A program made the translations under genes and the position numbers. Source: Timema cristinae (lineage: Eukaryota; Arthropoda; Insecta; Phasmatodea; Timematidae). Taken from it: DNA of 64,000 nucleotides. The stretch is taken from NCBI GenBank assembly GCA_039000515.1, contig JBCFYV010000012.1, positions 37,318,387-37,382,386 of the forward strand, read 5' to 3'. The notes beneath the pieces are model-generated. The model saw only the letters and a program-made list of their open reading frames with translations, did not search any database and was not told the origin of the DNA. Positions 24,757 to 36,430 of the stretch are shown here, piece by piece; the first letter of the stretch is position 1, and each line of letters begins with the position of its first letter.

Positions 24757-24786
24757 TGACGATGATGATGATGATGATGATGATGC
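24757..24786. repeat. GAT microsatellite
   Basis: About nine GAT units, next to a GCCCCGCGATTGGGCCCCAA motif related to the repeat at 7840-7935. Confidence 0.85.
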
Positions 24787-24868
24787 TGCGGATGTGGAAA
24801 TGTGGAACCGTGTATGCCTTTCTGCGCACTCGTACACGGTTATGTGATCTGATTATGTGTGATTCTTA

Positions 24869-24869
24869 C

Positions 24870-24911
<42 letters not shown>

Positions 24912-25102
24912 GCACCGCGTCATACTACCCGTTCGGGTTATACGCACTTACGCTAATGTGTAATGGTAGGGTGATTGTGAGATGAAATGAAGGACCTACA
25001 GTTTAACGTGGAATACGAACCACGGTGGTGGCCTGGCATTCCACACATTCACGTGTGATTAATACACGTCTTGCCAGAGGTGAAGGAAGGGTTTGGTACG
25101 TA
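24869..25102 (-). repeat. SINE family A, 5'-truncated, minus strand
   Basis: Read on the plus strand: an ATT array (24869-24910), the tail hairpin ACCCGTTCGGGT, TACGCTAATGTGTAATGG, GGACCTACAGTTTAACGTGG, the GAACCACGGTGG region, and GAAGGAAGGGTTTGG. The tRNA-like head is missing, as expected for an insertion truncated at its 5' end. Confidence 0.8.
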
Positions 25103-25985
25103 ATGTGTTGAAATTACTTCTGAAAACAAGTGATTCTCCATGGATGAAGTATTAAAAGGAAACTTTACATACAGTTCTTTAAAAAAAATACACTTTATCC
25201 ATGAATTTTTTAATATATGAGAGGGGTCCAAAACAGTATCATTACAATATCTGGGCATACATATCTATCATGATGTTCCAATAGAAGGGCATATAGTTGC
25301 TAACCATCTTGCAAATAATAGTAATCGCAGTTTCATATTTGTGTATAGAATTTAAACTTTCCTGCAGTAATTAAATTACTACGGCTAGTATGATAGCCAA
25401 GTATTTATTTGAACATACATAGCTTTTATATTAATACTAACATATTTGAGGCCTACGTACTTTACAAATGTATTACTTTTATTACGACAGTGACTTTTTG
25501 CTAAGTGTTTTTATTTCTAGTAAAATTACAAATTTGTTAATTAAAATTGTGCTTTTTTTGCATGTCCTCTCTTTATTATTATAATTAACTAAAATTATTT
25601 TAATAGCTAGCAATCTTATTTTTACTAAAATCTTTGTTAACTAAGGTAATAAATTTGTACTTTAAAGAGCCTGAAAACCAACCCCGCCCCTGACAACAAC
25701 CCCTGGTTTAGAATCCGTCCTTGCTTACTTTATATTCTACCTTCCCTTATCTCTACCAATTGAGTGTAAATAGCCTATGCGGATGTATCGATCGTATAGT
25801 GAACAAAATGGCAGTGAATGTGTCATTAGCTGACGTACCCATTTCGGTAACATCAGAATGCCGTTGTTGTTTTTTTCTAGTTGCAACATTAACACCAAGG
25901 GTCAGCAACAGCTTAATCCAAGAAGTCCCTCTCAAGGTTGATTAACTGGGAAATTATATAACAAGATCACTCTTGAACCAGGAAA

Positions 25986-26088
25986 TGTATTGAAGTGCCG
26001 TTTTATACATTCTTAATGGGATCAATTAAGAATGTATTGAAGTGCCGTTGTATAGGGGGCCTACATTCTTAATGGGATCAATTAAGTA
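25986..26088 (+). repeat. Two-copy tandem duplication
   Basis: TGTATTGAAGTGCCGTT...CATTCTTAATGGGATCAATTAAG occurs twice in a row, the second copy with an insertion of about 9 bp (GGGGGCC context). A local duplication without coding capacity. Confidence 0.75.
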
Positions 26089-26323
26089 ATTTTTAAATGC
26101 TAAAATAACATTTTCTTTAATTCCGTTGTAGTTTTCTATAAATGTAATAAACATTTTTACCTGGTTCCAATTTCATGGTTTTCTAAAGTAGAATACAGAA
26201 ATAATGGAATGTGTGAGCTACACCAATCTTTAGTTCAGTTTGCAGAAAAATTAGCCAGTACTGAAGTACTGATGCCCAGGGGACGTACGAATGTAGTACA
26301 ATTGTACATCTTTTCCGTGGAGG

Positions 26324-27852
26324 CAGTGGTGTAACGTGGGGGGGAGCGGGGCTTAGAGTTGGTTGCCGTGGGCGCAAAATTTCAAAAGAAAAAGGTAGTG
26401 GCTGTTTCATGTACAGCCAGTAGAATCACTGTGCCTCGGTTCATGATATAATTCAAGAACTGGGGCGGATTTACGCATAGGCCTATTAGTCACGTGGTTA
26501 TAGTGGCAGATATTAGGGGCGTCAAATTTTGAATGACGACCTTTTTTATGCCAGTTAAAATAATTTTATGGCTTCAATCATTGAAGTTCAATGCGTGTGT
26601 GATTGTTGTGAATTGCTGTTTTCTTTAGTGCAATGATGTTAATGGTGAAGATTGTGGAGGGTGTAGAAGTGATGACTGGACCATACTTTCTCCTATTGCC
26701 CGTCATCAAAAAACGTATTTCGGATATTAATCCTAAATCAGTGTTTGTGCCATGTAACAACCAGCCTTGCTGGTGTGCATGCAGTTGGTGTTGGGACAAA
26801 GTCTGTGTCTTACTTTGCTCTGTGGAAAGGGTGTAGATAATCTTACCAAGCTACACTCATGGGTGAGATGTTCTTGTATTTTTGGTACCCTGTACTAACT
26901 GAAAGGAATGATTCTTAGATCTACCTACAGCAAGAAGGACTTGCGCTTGATCAATGTGTGCTTAGGTTTAAAGCATTAGCTCTATTTTGCAATAAAAACG
27001 ATACTGTCTAGTATCAAAGACAAATGAGAAAGTGCTGTAGATGTGCAAAACGTACGACATTCGTATATATAAAAGACTTGGAAGGCTTAAGAAGATGGCT
27101 GGTGAGCAAAGTCATGACCTTGGTACAACAAACATGCAGAGAGTAACTGGAAGCAATCGATCAGCGTAAGGCAGATTCACAAGCGATTTGCTTTCATGCA
27201 AACACAGACATTGTTAGATGCTGAAAGATATTATTTTATTAATGAACCAATTCAGCACACATGTGCTAAGTACACAGAGTTGAACGCTGCAGCTATAATT
27301 GCCCTAATAAACCGCCTCCAGTGCCACATTGTCTTGTATAAGGAAGTCAACCCTGATGAGCAGATTGCTAACTGAATAGCTTTAGATTTGCTTCAGTGGG
27401 TGTTCAAGTGGAAACTGCAAGAAAGTTTGACTAATTTTGTTGTAACACAAGAATCATTTTAAATACCGGTATCGCTGTTTCAACTGCCAGTTGTGAAAGA
27501 AGTTTCTCAAGGCTTAAATTAATCAAAACGTATCAGAGATCTACAATGAGTCAAGAAAGACTCAGTAGCCTAGAAATACTGTCAATTGAGAGAGATTTCA
27601 ATAGATTTCAAAACTGTTATTGAAAAATTTGCTCAAATTAAAATCACAAGATTTTAAATAAATGTAAGTACACTAGCTCTAAATTAATTTTACTTTAATA
27701 AGTCAATATTTTCTTAACGTACATACAAGTGCTTAGAGGCCAAGGGGGTTTAATTCAGAATTGTAAGGTACTCAGGGAGTGCTAAGAGTCCACAGATTAG
27801 GGGGCGCAATATTTGCCTTGCCCCGGGCACTGTCACCCAAGCTACGCCACTG
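26324..27852 (+). mobile_element. hAT DNA transposon, decayed, with 8-bp target duplication
   Basis: The left end CAGTGGTGTAACGTGGG is inverted as CCCAAGCTACGCCACTG at the right end. Flanks CGTGGAGG (26316-26323) and CGTGAAGG (27853-27860) agree in 7 of 8 positions, as expected for a hAT target duplication after some mutation. Length 1,529 bp, short for an autonomous hAT, so the interior has deletions. A transposase remnant lies inside on the same strand. Confidence 0.8.
26690..27625 (+). pseudogene. hAT transposase remnant (ZMYM1-like), C-terminal dimerisation domain visible
   Basis: At about 27480-27610 one frame reads TASCERSFSRLKLIKTY and then STMSQERLSSLEILSIE, the hallmark of the hAT C-terminal dimerisation domain as found in ZMYM1-like transposases. 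Near 26730 the frame reads INPKSVFVPCN, similar to the middle of this family. Between them are many stops and frame changes and at least one large gap relative to the usual length, so no functional transposase can be made. It lies within the terminal inverted repeats at 26324 and 27852. Confidence 0.7.
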
Positions 27853-27916
27853 CGTGAAGGTTATTTCCATGGACCGATGAGATGATAGTGAACATGGAGG
27901 AGTGAGGCCAATGAAG

Positions 27917-28052
27917 ATCTAAACCTAGCTCAAGTTTAATGAGAATTATTCCCCTTTCGAGAAAAATCCCCCTGTTCCAGATAGGAGTTGGACCCGCGAC
28001 CCCTAGGTGTGCAGCCAGGGGCTTTGACCACTGTACTACGAGGCTTGTTATG
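27917..28052 (-). repeat. SINE family D, minus strand
   Basis: Matches 1866-2030: AAACCTAGCT, AGAATTATTCCCC, a B-box complement GAGTTGGACCCGCGACCC, and CAGGGGCTTTGACCACTG. A head with short body. Confidence 0.55.
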
Positions 28053-28160
28053 GAGTATGAAGGGATATTAAGTAATATAATTTTAATTTACTTGCATCCC
28101 ACATTTAAGTGGAAGGAGGGTGTATAAACAATTATAAATTGCAAATCAAATAATCCGTTT

Positions 28161-28250
28161 GCGCACCCGGCTGGTATTTGAACTCCATCTTTTCTCTCAA
28201 GGGCGACCTAGTAAAGTGTTGAGCTAATGTCTTGGACTGCTCGAGCACTG
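28161..28250 (-). repeat. SINE-head fragment (family E), minus strand
   Basis: GCGCACCCGGCTGGTATTTG and following sequence match 2100-2172. The B-box complement is GGTATTTGAACTCC. Confidence 0.45.
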
Positions 28251-28273
28251 GTACCCAAAGCTATAGTGAAGAA

Positions 28274-28320
28274 TATGATGATGATGATGATGATGATGAT
28301 GAAGATGATGATGATGATCA
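28274..28320. repeat. GAT microsatellite
   Basis: About fifteen GAT units with one GAA interruption; makes a spurious methionine-rich frame. Confidence 0.9.
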
Positions 28321-28611
28321 GTAAATGTCGGTGTGGCTTTATCGGTGGCGAGTACCGGGCTGCATCAACAGCACTTAAGCAGACCGCACGCCATCATCAG
28401 GAAGTAATCAGCCTCGAGGGGCAGAGGGTTGTGAGGTGAGAAGGGGAAGGGTGGGTGGGGGAGGAGCGATTTATCTGCACGATTTGCTGTTTTACCCGAT
28501 AGTAATTGTTACCGAGTACTCGCCTCGTGGTTTTCCATTTTGTCGCCGGTCACTGCCTTGTTACAACTTCACTAAAACATCTGGCACAAACCAGAACGAC
28601 TATACTAACAC

Positions 28612-28852
28612 CCACCTCGGTGGTGTAGTTAGCTAACGCGCTAGTCGTGTTGATCTCGACTGTCATGGACGGGAGATCGAGGTTCGAATCTCGGTCGGGT
28701 GAACAGGGGGTGGATTTTCCTAAATGGTTTTCCACTCTTCCTCCGTGAAAATGCGGGTTCATTTCCTCTAAATTCAATCTTACTAATCAATTAGCGTAAT
28801 TAGTACTTAAGCGTATAACCCGAACGGGTAGTAAGACGTGGTGCTAAGTAAG
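28612..28852 (+). repeat. tRNA-derived SINE (family B), well preserved
   Basis: Head: CGGTGGTGTAGTTAGCTAAC (A box) and GAGGTTCGAATCTCGG (B box). Body: TTCCTAAATGGTTTTCCACT, GCGGGTTCATTTCCTCT, AGCGTAATTAGTACTTAAGC. Tail: ACCCGAACGGGTAGTAAGAC, then GGTGCT. It is the best-preserved family B copy here and defines the element as about 240 bp. Confidence 0.85.
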
Positions 28853-29069
28853 ACTATACTAACACCAAAATATCTAGATTATTTAAAAAGACAGACAAAA
28901 ATAAATATGGAGTTGCCAACATTGACCAATTTGTCGCTAAATTTATCTTCTAGCTGTAAAAACTTTGACAGCATTAACAAGAGTGAGAGTTGCAGAACAC
29001 GCTATGGCTCACAAATACATAAAAGTATATCATCTATTAGCGTTTAAATCTGACTTTCTTTTTTCAACA

Positions 29070-29297
29070 TGTCTTACTACATGTTCAGGCTATGCGCATA
29101 TGTGATATTTTACTCTAATGAGGTTGGGATGAGGAAGGAAGCTTTTTAGATGTAATATACTCACATTTACATGAAAGAAGAGTGGAAAACCATTCAGGAA
29201 AAAACCGTTTCGGTAGACCCGACAGGGATATCAGCCCCATTCTCCCCGTGTTCAGCAGGTAAGTCTAACATGAGGTCATGAGAGTGACACCTTCGAC
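29070..29297 (-). repeat. SINE family C, minus strand, 3' and middle part
   Basis: The plus strand shows the tail complement (GTCTTACTACATGTTCAGGC), a body with GTGGAAAACCATTCAGG, and the long-arm tRNA region TGAGGTCATGAGAGTGACACC. The head continues after the inserted element, at 29916-29945 (TCTTAGACCATTCGGCCACT). Confidence 0.65.
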
Positions 29298-29915
29298 CAG
29301 GGGTTCCCAAACTTCTTAGACCAAAGGAGCTCTTGCACCAGAAAAAATACATGCTGGAGCACTCGGAATTGTTTATACTAATATTATGAACATTTGTCGA
29401 CATTTTAGTTCAGTCGGTAGTATGTTTCAATACTGAACTAAGGGTCTCGGACTCGATTTCTGGCATGGTCAAAAAATATATAATTGGTGAAATGTGGGTT
29501 TACCCTTTCACAGTGACAAATAAACGGCCGGGGATGAGATATTGTGCCTGACTTAGTCTTAAGTTAGATTATAAGGTATATATAGCTACAACAGGCCCAT
29601 CAAGACAGTATTGGAAAATATATAGCTTGAGTAAAAAACTGACCCAGGCCACAGGTTGGAAAAAGAAATGGATGTAAAAATTATAAGCATTCAATAACGA
29701 CAGTTAAGTTTTACTAGTATAAAAGAATAAAATACACCGAAAAAATCACAGGTTCTGGCTGTGTCTTTGGCAAATATCCTTTATTCATATTTGAAAAATT
29801 TGGCAATTTTAATCACTAATGCTACTTTAAAGTATGAAAGACAAACGAAAAATATTCCAAAATTGTCTTACGGAGCCTAGGGTTAATATGGAGGAGCACA
29901 GTTTGAAAAACTCTG
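29298..29915. mobile_element. hAT-type nonautonomous element inserted in a SINE
   Basis: Ends CAGGGGTTCCCAAACT and, inverted, AGTTTGAAAAACTCTG. Flanks CCTTCGAC (29290-29297) and TCTTAGAC (29916-29923) match in 6 of 8 positions, and both are the SINE sequence that was duplicated on insertion. Inside, a tRNA-like segment (about 29408-29460, TTCAGTCGGTAGTATG) suggests a SINE in turn inserted in this element. No transposase. Confidence 0.7.
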
Positions 29916-29950
29916 TCTTAGACCATTCGGCCACTAAAGCGGGTAAAGCC
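29916..29950 (-). repeat. SINE family C head, displaced part
   Basis: Carries the 5' end of the SINE interrupted at 29297: complement of a GTGGCCGAATGGTCTAAGA head, joined in meaning but separated by the 618-bp element. Confidence 0.55.
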
Positions 29951-30358
29951 GATTACAGCAAAGTTCGAGTGGTTAGAGTGGTCAACAACTTATTTCGTAT
30001 AATCTGGTTTGGTGGTATATGCCCTTACATTATGTAGTAGTTGTACATAGGGAACATACTTGGACTAAGATGGTAATGTTGCTAGTTGTGTAGTGTCGAT
30101 GTTGCTGTCCTGAGCTATGTTTATTAATCGTGTTTCGATAAGAAAAAAAAAGAGCTCATTAATAGTAATTTTACGACGGTATATATTATTATTATTATTG
30201 TTAGTTGAGAGTGGATGTTTATTATATCAGGTTTGTAAAACATCAATTTTTTTTTATCTCAACGGGTAAATCTTTTTCAACATCAAAGATTGTATTAATA
30301 TTTCATTTGTACCTATTGCTATTAAACCACATAAAGGCTTTAGAATTACTCAGTACAT

Positions 30359-30590
30359 GACGTGGTCCAAGGAGTCTATGTCACAAATGGCTGGATTATA
30401 GGAGACAGAAAAGGTTGGGTTTCAAATTTAAGCTGGCTTCATTTTAGATGAGGGAGGAAGGCGGGTTGGTTGGCAAAGGTTCCCCCATTGACCCTCAACG
30501 CTAATGCGGGGACATTTCCTTTAGTTAACCTTATCAGCCTGACTTCTGGGATTAATCCATTAAATAACCATTGTGCTATAGTTTATTAAC
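30359..30590 (+). repeat. tRNA-derived SINE, diverged family C
   Basis: Head with GTGGTCCAAGGAGTCT and GGGTTTCAAATTTAAG; body with TTGACCCTCAACGCTAATGC and CATTTCCTTTAGTTAACC; tail lost. Confidence 0.5.
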
Positions 30591-30689
30591 AGATCAAAAA
30601 CCGCCTTTGAGCACGTGATCTAAACGTAAAGTTCAAATATTCTGATTTGCCAATGACGTAGAGACTAGTGTTTGAATCTCTTGGGGAAT

Positions 30690-30815
30690 GCCAGGCCTCC
30701 ACCGTGGTTCGGATTCCACGTTAAACTGTAGGTCCTTGATTTCATCTCACAATCACCCTACCATTACACATTAGCGTAAGTGCGTATAACCCGAATGGGT
30801 AGTAAGACGCGGTGC

Positions 30816-30855
<40 letters not shown>

Positions 30856-30856
30856 T
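30690..30856 (+). repeat. SINE family A, 5'-truncated, with AAT tail
   Basis: Starts at GGGGAATGCCAGGCCTCCAC, then CCGTGGTTCGGATTCC, CTGTAGGTCC, CACATTAGCGTAAGTGCG, the hairpin ACCCGAATGGGT, GTAAGACGCGGTGCT and about twelve AAT units. This plus-strand copy shows the true 3' tail of the family. Confidence 0.8.
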
Positions 30857-30972
30857 GAATCTCTTCATGCACACAAACTCAGATACACTTCCTTTAAATT
30901 CTACTTAACTCATTGCTACACAAATAGAGTAATTAATTAATGCGTATAGCCCCTACGGGCAGTAGGAGAAAA
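30857..30972 (+). repeat. SINE 3' fragment
   Basis: ACACTTCCTTTAAATTCTAC, GAGTAATTAATTAATGCG, and a tail variant GCCCCTACGGGCAGTAGGAG match the 3' half of family B and C SINEs. Confidence 0.55.
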
Positions 30973-31039
30973 ACATAAAAAAACCTTTTAAGATATTCTT
31001 TCCAAGAGAAACACAGTATTTCCAGAAAGTTTTTCAGCC

Positions 31040-31392
31040 TTGTTTTACCTGTGCTCCACTCGCATATTTTCACTAATGGGGAACTTATGAGAAATATAAC
31101 CTAGAGGAATTGTACTTGCATTTGCGTGGAGGGAAGTTTAGAAATTATTTAGTTAAATTTTTCTTACAATTAGTACTCCAAGACGGAATTCGAAACCCAA
31201 CCACCAATTTACCGATAAACAAGTATATCGCGAGTGTGACGCATTTACCTGTGTGTGCGGATGGAAGTTTATAAACTATTTAGTTTAAGCTTTCCTAGTA
31301 GAGCCCCCACTCTCAGCCGGAATTCGAAACCCTACCTTCTAGTTACCGGTAAACAAGCCTATTGCGAGTGTGACACATTTACCCGCGCGGCC
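31040..31392 (-). repeat. SINE, minus strand, with tandemly repeated head
   Basis: A SINE on the minus strand spans about 31040-31245. Its head part (GGAAGTTTAGAAATTATTTA...GAATTCGAAACCC...GCGAGTGTGACGCATTTACC) is repeated at 31261-31390 with the same order and about 135-bp spacing. Both copies have B-box complements (GGAATTCGAAACCC). Confidence 0.6.
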
Positions 31393-31820
31393 ACCAATGT
31401 TTATAGCTACAGGGTCAACTGCACGGATAGTGATTATGGTTAACCCTGACACCTGTGCTATTTTTGTTTACGACCTAGGCTTCAACAAGGTAAAATATTC
31501 CATTAACTGGATTTCCACCCCTTTTTTTAGTAAAATTATGTTACAGTCCTCCGTAATTACACTGATTATTTTCACTACATTCACTTAATTACCTTGTTTT
31601 GAATGTGTCAACATAAAATATTATTTACAAGCTTGGCAATTGTATTCTCTATGCATAATTGATGAGTGAATGTTTTAATTATATTCATTAATCAGTTTAT
31701 GATTGAAAGAACAATGCGTTAATGTGATTTTATTCTCATACAAATACTTGTATTTAATTAATCAAAATCACAACTATATTTGTAAATAAAGCAGGCTATT
31801 TTTTCCTTTTTAGCACTACT

Positions 31821-32075
31821 GGTACCCTCTTTGGTGCATGCGTGGTCTAAGGCGCTACTCTCACAATATACTAGACTGCTGCTGACGGGGAGATCGTGGT
31901 TCGAATATATGTCAGGTGTATTGAGGGTGGTTTATCCTGAATTCTTTCCCAATCTCTCTCCACGAAAATCTAGCTACACTTCCTCTAAATTCAACCTTCT
32001 TCATCCCTATACAATTAGCGTAATTAGTACATAAGTGGATAGGCTGGATAGGTAGTAATACACGATGCTAAAAAA
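31821..32075 (+). repeat. tRNA-derived SINE (family C)
   Basis: Head TGCGTGGTCTAAGGCGCTAC, GCTGCTGACGGGGAGATC and GTGGTTCGAATATATG, resembling a tRNA with a long variable arm (leucine- or serine-like). Body TTATCCTGAATTCTTTCCC, CACTTCCTCTAAATTCAACC; tail GGATAGGTAGTAATACACGA. Confidence 0.7.
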
Positions 32076-32827
32076 ACACTAGTATTATTTAACAAATTAA
32101 CGGGTGTAGGGATGAAAAAAGTTAGAGAAAATGTATCCAAATTAGCTTAAAGAGAGTATTGGAAACCCACATGCAAAAAATTACCCTAAGGGCACCCGGC
32201 CTAGATTTAAAGCTAACTTTTCAGTCTATTTCCAGACACATACCTTAGATTGTGGAATCACCAGTCAAGGGAATATAGATTCCTTTCAAATTAGTACAAA
32301 CCTATTGCAAAATCATTGAATGGTTTTCATCAGACACGTTTTTTTTTAACTCCCTTATAAGGAAAAACAGCATTTGACAAGAAGTCTCTTTAGGAAATAA
32401 ACTACGAACGTGTGGTCATTAGTAGAATAATACCCTCTACACAAATTTAATAATTTTGATTTAAACGATTTATTCCATTAGGTTTATGTTACGATTAATA
32501 TCAACAGAAATCAGGATATAATGGTGGTCAAGTTGACGCTTTCTCTTCCTGCATTTAATTCCTATGGGTATAAACGTGGTCCACGTCACATTGTAGTTCA
32601 TCTTAAAAGATACAGGTTGGAAGATATCTCATTAGCAGGTCAATTGAATCGGCTCGTTGTATTCAATTATCTGAACCACAATATTATATTCTCAACACAT
32701 TACAAGGTTCTTTTAATTCAAAACTTAAGGGGGAGATTGCCCTATAAAAAGTAGCTTCATCTCTTATTGTATTGCTATATGTAATTAGTTGTATTGACAT
32801 AGCAAAACATTATAAAATATCGTGCAC

Positions 32828-33050
32828 TGCATCTTGCTACCAGTTCGGGCTAAATACATATTTACACCACTGGGATAGGAATGAAAAGGTAGAATTTAGT
32901 CAAAATATACTAGTATCTGCCTAAAGAGAGAGGGAGGGAGAGAGAGTGAAAAACCACTGAAAAAAATCCTCCTCAGCACACAAGGACGAGGTTTGAGCCT
33001 TGACCTTATCATCACCCGCAAACACTATAGTACGATTATGTCACCTGTAT
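32828..33050 (-). repeat. SINE, minus strand
   Basis: Plus-strand order: tail complement TTGCTACCAGTTCGGGC, GCATATT-like ACATATTTACACCACTGGG, ATAGGAATGA, AAAAACCACTGAAAAAAATCC, and a B-box-like GGTTTGAGCCTTG complement region. The same end sequence (TTTACACYAHTGGGATAGGAATGA) occurs at 60296-60325. Confidence 0.5.
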
Positions 33051-33373
33051 TAAAGCGCCCATCTTTGCGATTATTAGCAAAGTTAATTGGTAGAATAGAT
33101 TATATTTATTTTTAATGGAATGTTTACCACCGTGATTATTAATGACTATATACAAGTGGCAGAGATAAGGAGGGCATATAACCTCAAATAGCGTGGAAAG
33201 AGCATGAAAGATCCACTGTGAAAATTGCTTGTGGAAGGCCCCACTGCCACCCCCAGTGTTTCTAGTCGAGACATAAAGAATATCGTAAAAGTTGTGTGTG
33301 AAACCAACGATATGCTTTTATTTTTATAATAGACCTTATATTTAAGTTTATGTATGCAAAAAGGACAAAGGAT

Positions 33374-33775
33374 GACTACTGCACCAAGGAAATTGGGTCT
33401 AGTATCGCCGTGTCCAAGGAAGCTTTCAACAAGAAGAGGTTACTGCTGACCAGCAAGTTGGGTTTGGATCTGAGGAAGAAACTGATGGACTGCTACATTT
33501 GATGCATCAAGCGCTGTTTGGAGCTTAAGCTTGGACTCTTATGAAGATGGAGGAGGACTACTTGGAGTGCTTTGAAATATGTTGCTGGAGAAGACTTGAA
33601 AGACCAGGTTGACAATTGAAGAAATGCCAAGAAGAGTGGATGAGAAGAGAACCATTTTGAATGTGATTCTTCGATACAAAGAAAACTGGATCGGACACAT
33701 CCTTAGAAGGAACTGTCGACTGCACGACGTCATAGAAGGAAAGGTTGAGGGAAATAAAAGTTTGAAAGAAGTATA
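33374..33775 (+). pseudogene. LINE reverse-transcriptase C-terminal region, broken
   Basis: One frame reads VSKEAFNKKRLLLTSKL and LGLDLRKKLMDCYI; after a frame change another reads YKENWIGHILRRNCRLHDVIEGKVEG. This order (AFNKK, LRK+L..C, NWIGHILRR, D.IEGK.EG) is characteristic of the downstream part of ORF2 in a widespread class of animal LINEs. The catalytic reverse-transcriptase motifs are absent. At least two in-frame stops (33507-33509 and 33540-33542) and a frameshift break it. Confidence 0.65.
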
Positions 33776-35728
33776 ATTCAAATATTGTATTAATTTAAGG
33801 AAAGGCGAAAATTCTGAAAACTAAAGTAGGAGGAAAAGGACAGGGTGAAATGGCGGTCAAAGTTCAGTGATAAAAGGAATAGACCTGTTCTAAGACAGAG
33901 CACATAATAATTATAATTCTAATTCTAAAATGACTTAATAAGCAAGGCAACATCCAAGCACACTACTTAAAAACCAACTTAGACTGGACTTAGATTAAAG
34001 CCTTGGCATTAGCATCATGAAATTGCCTTATTTGAATAATAAAACAACCTATCAAACTGATACTAATCATGCCGGTTACAGAACCAGGGTAATCGATACT
34101 TGGGCTAGGCTTCTCGAATCAAATCATTGATTAACAATAAGGATGTTAAGGGTATTTTTAAAACAAAGTTTTTTTCCCCTCGGAAGTCTATTACTCCCGA
34201 TTAAGATTACAATTCTCGTTACTCGTTGTCGTCTCGTCACTGTGGAACTCTGTATTTCTAGCACTAAAATACCAAACCTTGAACCCTCTTCTTACTCTTT
34301 TACTTGGTCGTTCTTGAATACCTAACAGTGTTAATTCTCACAGTTAAATTATTTGCTTGTGGGACGCCTACTAATCCTTCACCTATCTTTATAATGTCGG
34401 GAGAGACTATCTTTGACCTCGGGACCTCCAGGTGAAATAAGACCAGATTTCTTGGCTTTGAGATTTGATAATAGATAATTTGGGGTGTGCTGAGGAAGGG
34501 ATACTACTGGGAGACTAGGGTTACTTTAATAAGATATGACCCTAAATTGTGTGAATGTTGGTATGTTTATATGGCATAAACATTCAGACATAAATGGTCA
34601 ATTAAAGATTAAGTGCCAAATTCATGGGCATACACAATAAAATAGCTCTGGATAGTGAAATGAATGAAAAGTGCAATGGTACTAACAGTTCAAATTATAA
34701 TTAAATATACTGACATTCCTATAACTAAAATTGATGTGGTCCTAGGTACGAAGATAAAACAGTTCAGCGTGTTGTTCAAATTCAATTTATAAAATATATT
34801 TTCAGTGTTAATTAAAAATAAAAATTTTTACTTGATGAATGTTTTTTTATATTTCGCTAAAAATGCACAAAGTAAAACATTTTTATTTCAATTAGATATT
34901 AATTAATTATATATCGTTCTTAGAAGACTTTACAAACAGCTGGAAACTTTCCAGGATGAGATTTCCTTTGCTTGGTCTTTATTCTTAGATCTTGAATAGC
35001 TTTATTATGTTTTATTCACTTTTTATCTCTTCATAAAAAAATTAAAAATTTTGCTCAAAAGTGTCATCTTTTTGCGTGTCCCAATTTTCATTCTGGTTTC
35101 CCTTCCTAAAAAATACTCACCCAACCTACAAAATATATAATATCTATTAGAAAAAAATATATAAATTTGGACTGAAAAATATCTATTAAAATTTAAATAC
35201 AATAGATGCAATTAATTTTCATCTTAACCAACGAGAGCTAATCATAATATTCAAACAAAATTAGGTTAGCAATACTGACCATAGATAATAAAGTTTATAG
35301 CTTCCCGAGCTGGATCCATACGTGAGATAATATTAATGTGTAGTTAAACAATTATGCATTAATATACTAATAACCTTAGTCATTTGTATATAAATCACAC
35401 TGAATAAATAATAACTATCTTAAATAAAACAACAACATAATATAGTTTGCCTGTTAGACAAGCATGCGTAGTAGATATATATCTGCCGGCACGAACTACA
35501 ACTCTTCCACAAGATGGTGGTTACGGCAGGTTGTTTGAATAAAGTCTACATAAATTGGATATCACTATCGGATAAGTGGAACAATAATAACAATTTATAA
35601 AGTGTCCATATTTAAAGTTATTTTTGTGTGAAAAAATACCTATAATTGACATCTTCTTTTATTTTCAGAATAATATTATGGGCCATCAGTGTTCCTAAGA
35701 GTTCATTCAAACTCTCCAATGTTAGATG

Positions 35729-35774
<46 letters not shown>

Positions 35775-36419
35775 GTGAAGGAAATGTTAATTGTTTTCGG
35801 AGATCACAAATGATTTGTCACATCACATTATATGCCAACCAAACCTGCGTACAAGTATTTACGCCAATGTGTATAAACAAGTATAAAATAATGTTACACG
35901 TCAAATAGATAAATAGAGAAAATCTTCATTATCATGTTTCTTGAACTAACAGTTTACTAAAGTAAAGATTAAAAAGTTGGAAATTAGTATTAAAAGTTTT
36001 GTCCAAAATCTAATCTATAGAATTACAACTAGTGGAAAGGTTAATTATTCAACTTCTGTAATAAGATGAGGGAGAGTGTGCTATAAATGTATTGAAGTTG
36101 TTTAAGATTGTTAAAGAGTTGACCAGTTTTGAAATATTTTGGTTTAAAAGCCGTAAGAGTCTGAATTTAGTCGTCACGATATTAGTGATTTTATAGATCA
36201 GAAAAAGTGCAATCCATACGTACGCATCAAAGTTTAAAGTCCTGCGGGTATAAGAAACAAATATTAACGTCTATTTAAATACCAATTTACACCCAATGTA
36301 ATGGTTCAACAGGTGGGTAAGTTAAACTTAAGGGTGCCACCTTCCTATAGGAAAAAATTCTTCCACTGCTATATTTACTATAGAAATGGTAGCTAAAACG
36401 CCACAAAACCACCAAAATA
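33776..36419. other. Non-coding AT-rich stretch
   Basis: Contains an ATT microsatellite (35728-35774) of about sixteen units and nothing else I can support. The short frames 34143-34325 and 35023-35211 show no motif. Confidence 0.4.
35728..35774. repeat. ATT microsatellite
   Basis: About fifteen ATT units. The flanking sequence does not carry the SINE tail, so it is not clearly an element end. Confidence 0.9.
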
Positions 36420-36430
36420 ATCATCAAATA

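Noticed and set aside
24684..24956. 90-codon frame with Met and Leu runs
   Set aside because: Produced by GAT and ATT microsatellites.
28227..28439. 70-codon frame with Met run
   Set aside because: Produced by a GAT microsatellite.
28612..28690. tRNA gene with A and B boxes
   Set aside because: The tRNA-like part continues into a body and tail shared with other SINE copies, so it is a SINE head and not a tRNA gene; the same applies to the other tRNA-like segments.
32521..32754. Frame with GPRHIVVHLKRY, similar to a ubiquitin-protease motif
   Set aside because: Only a few residues fit, no catalytic Cys or His box is visible, and the rest of the frame is not protein-like.
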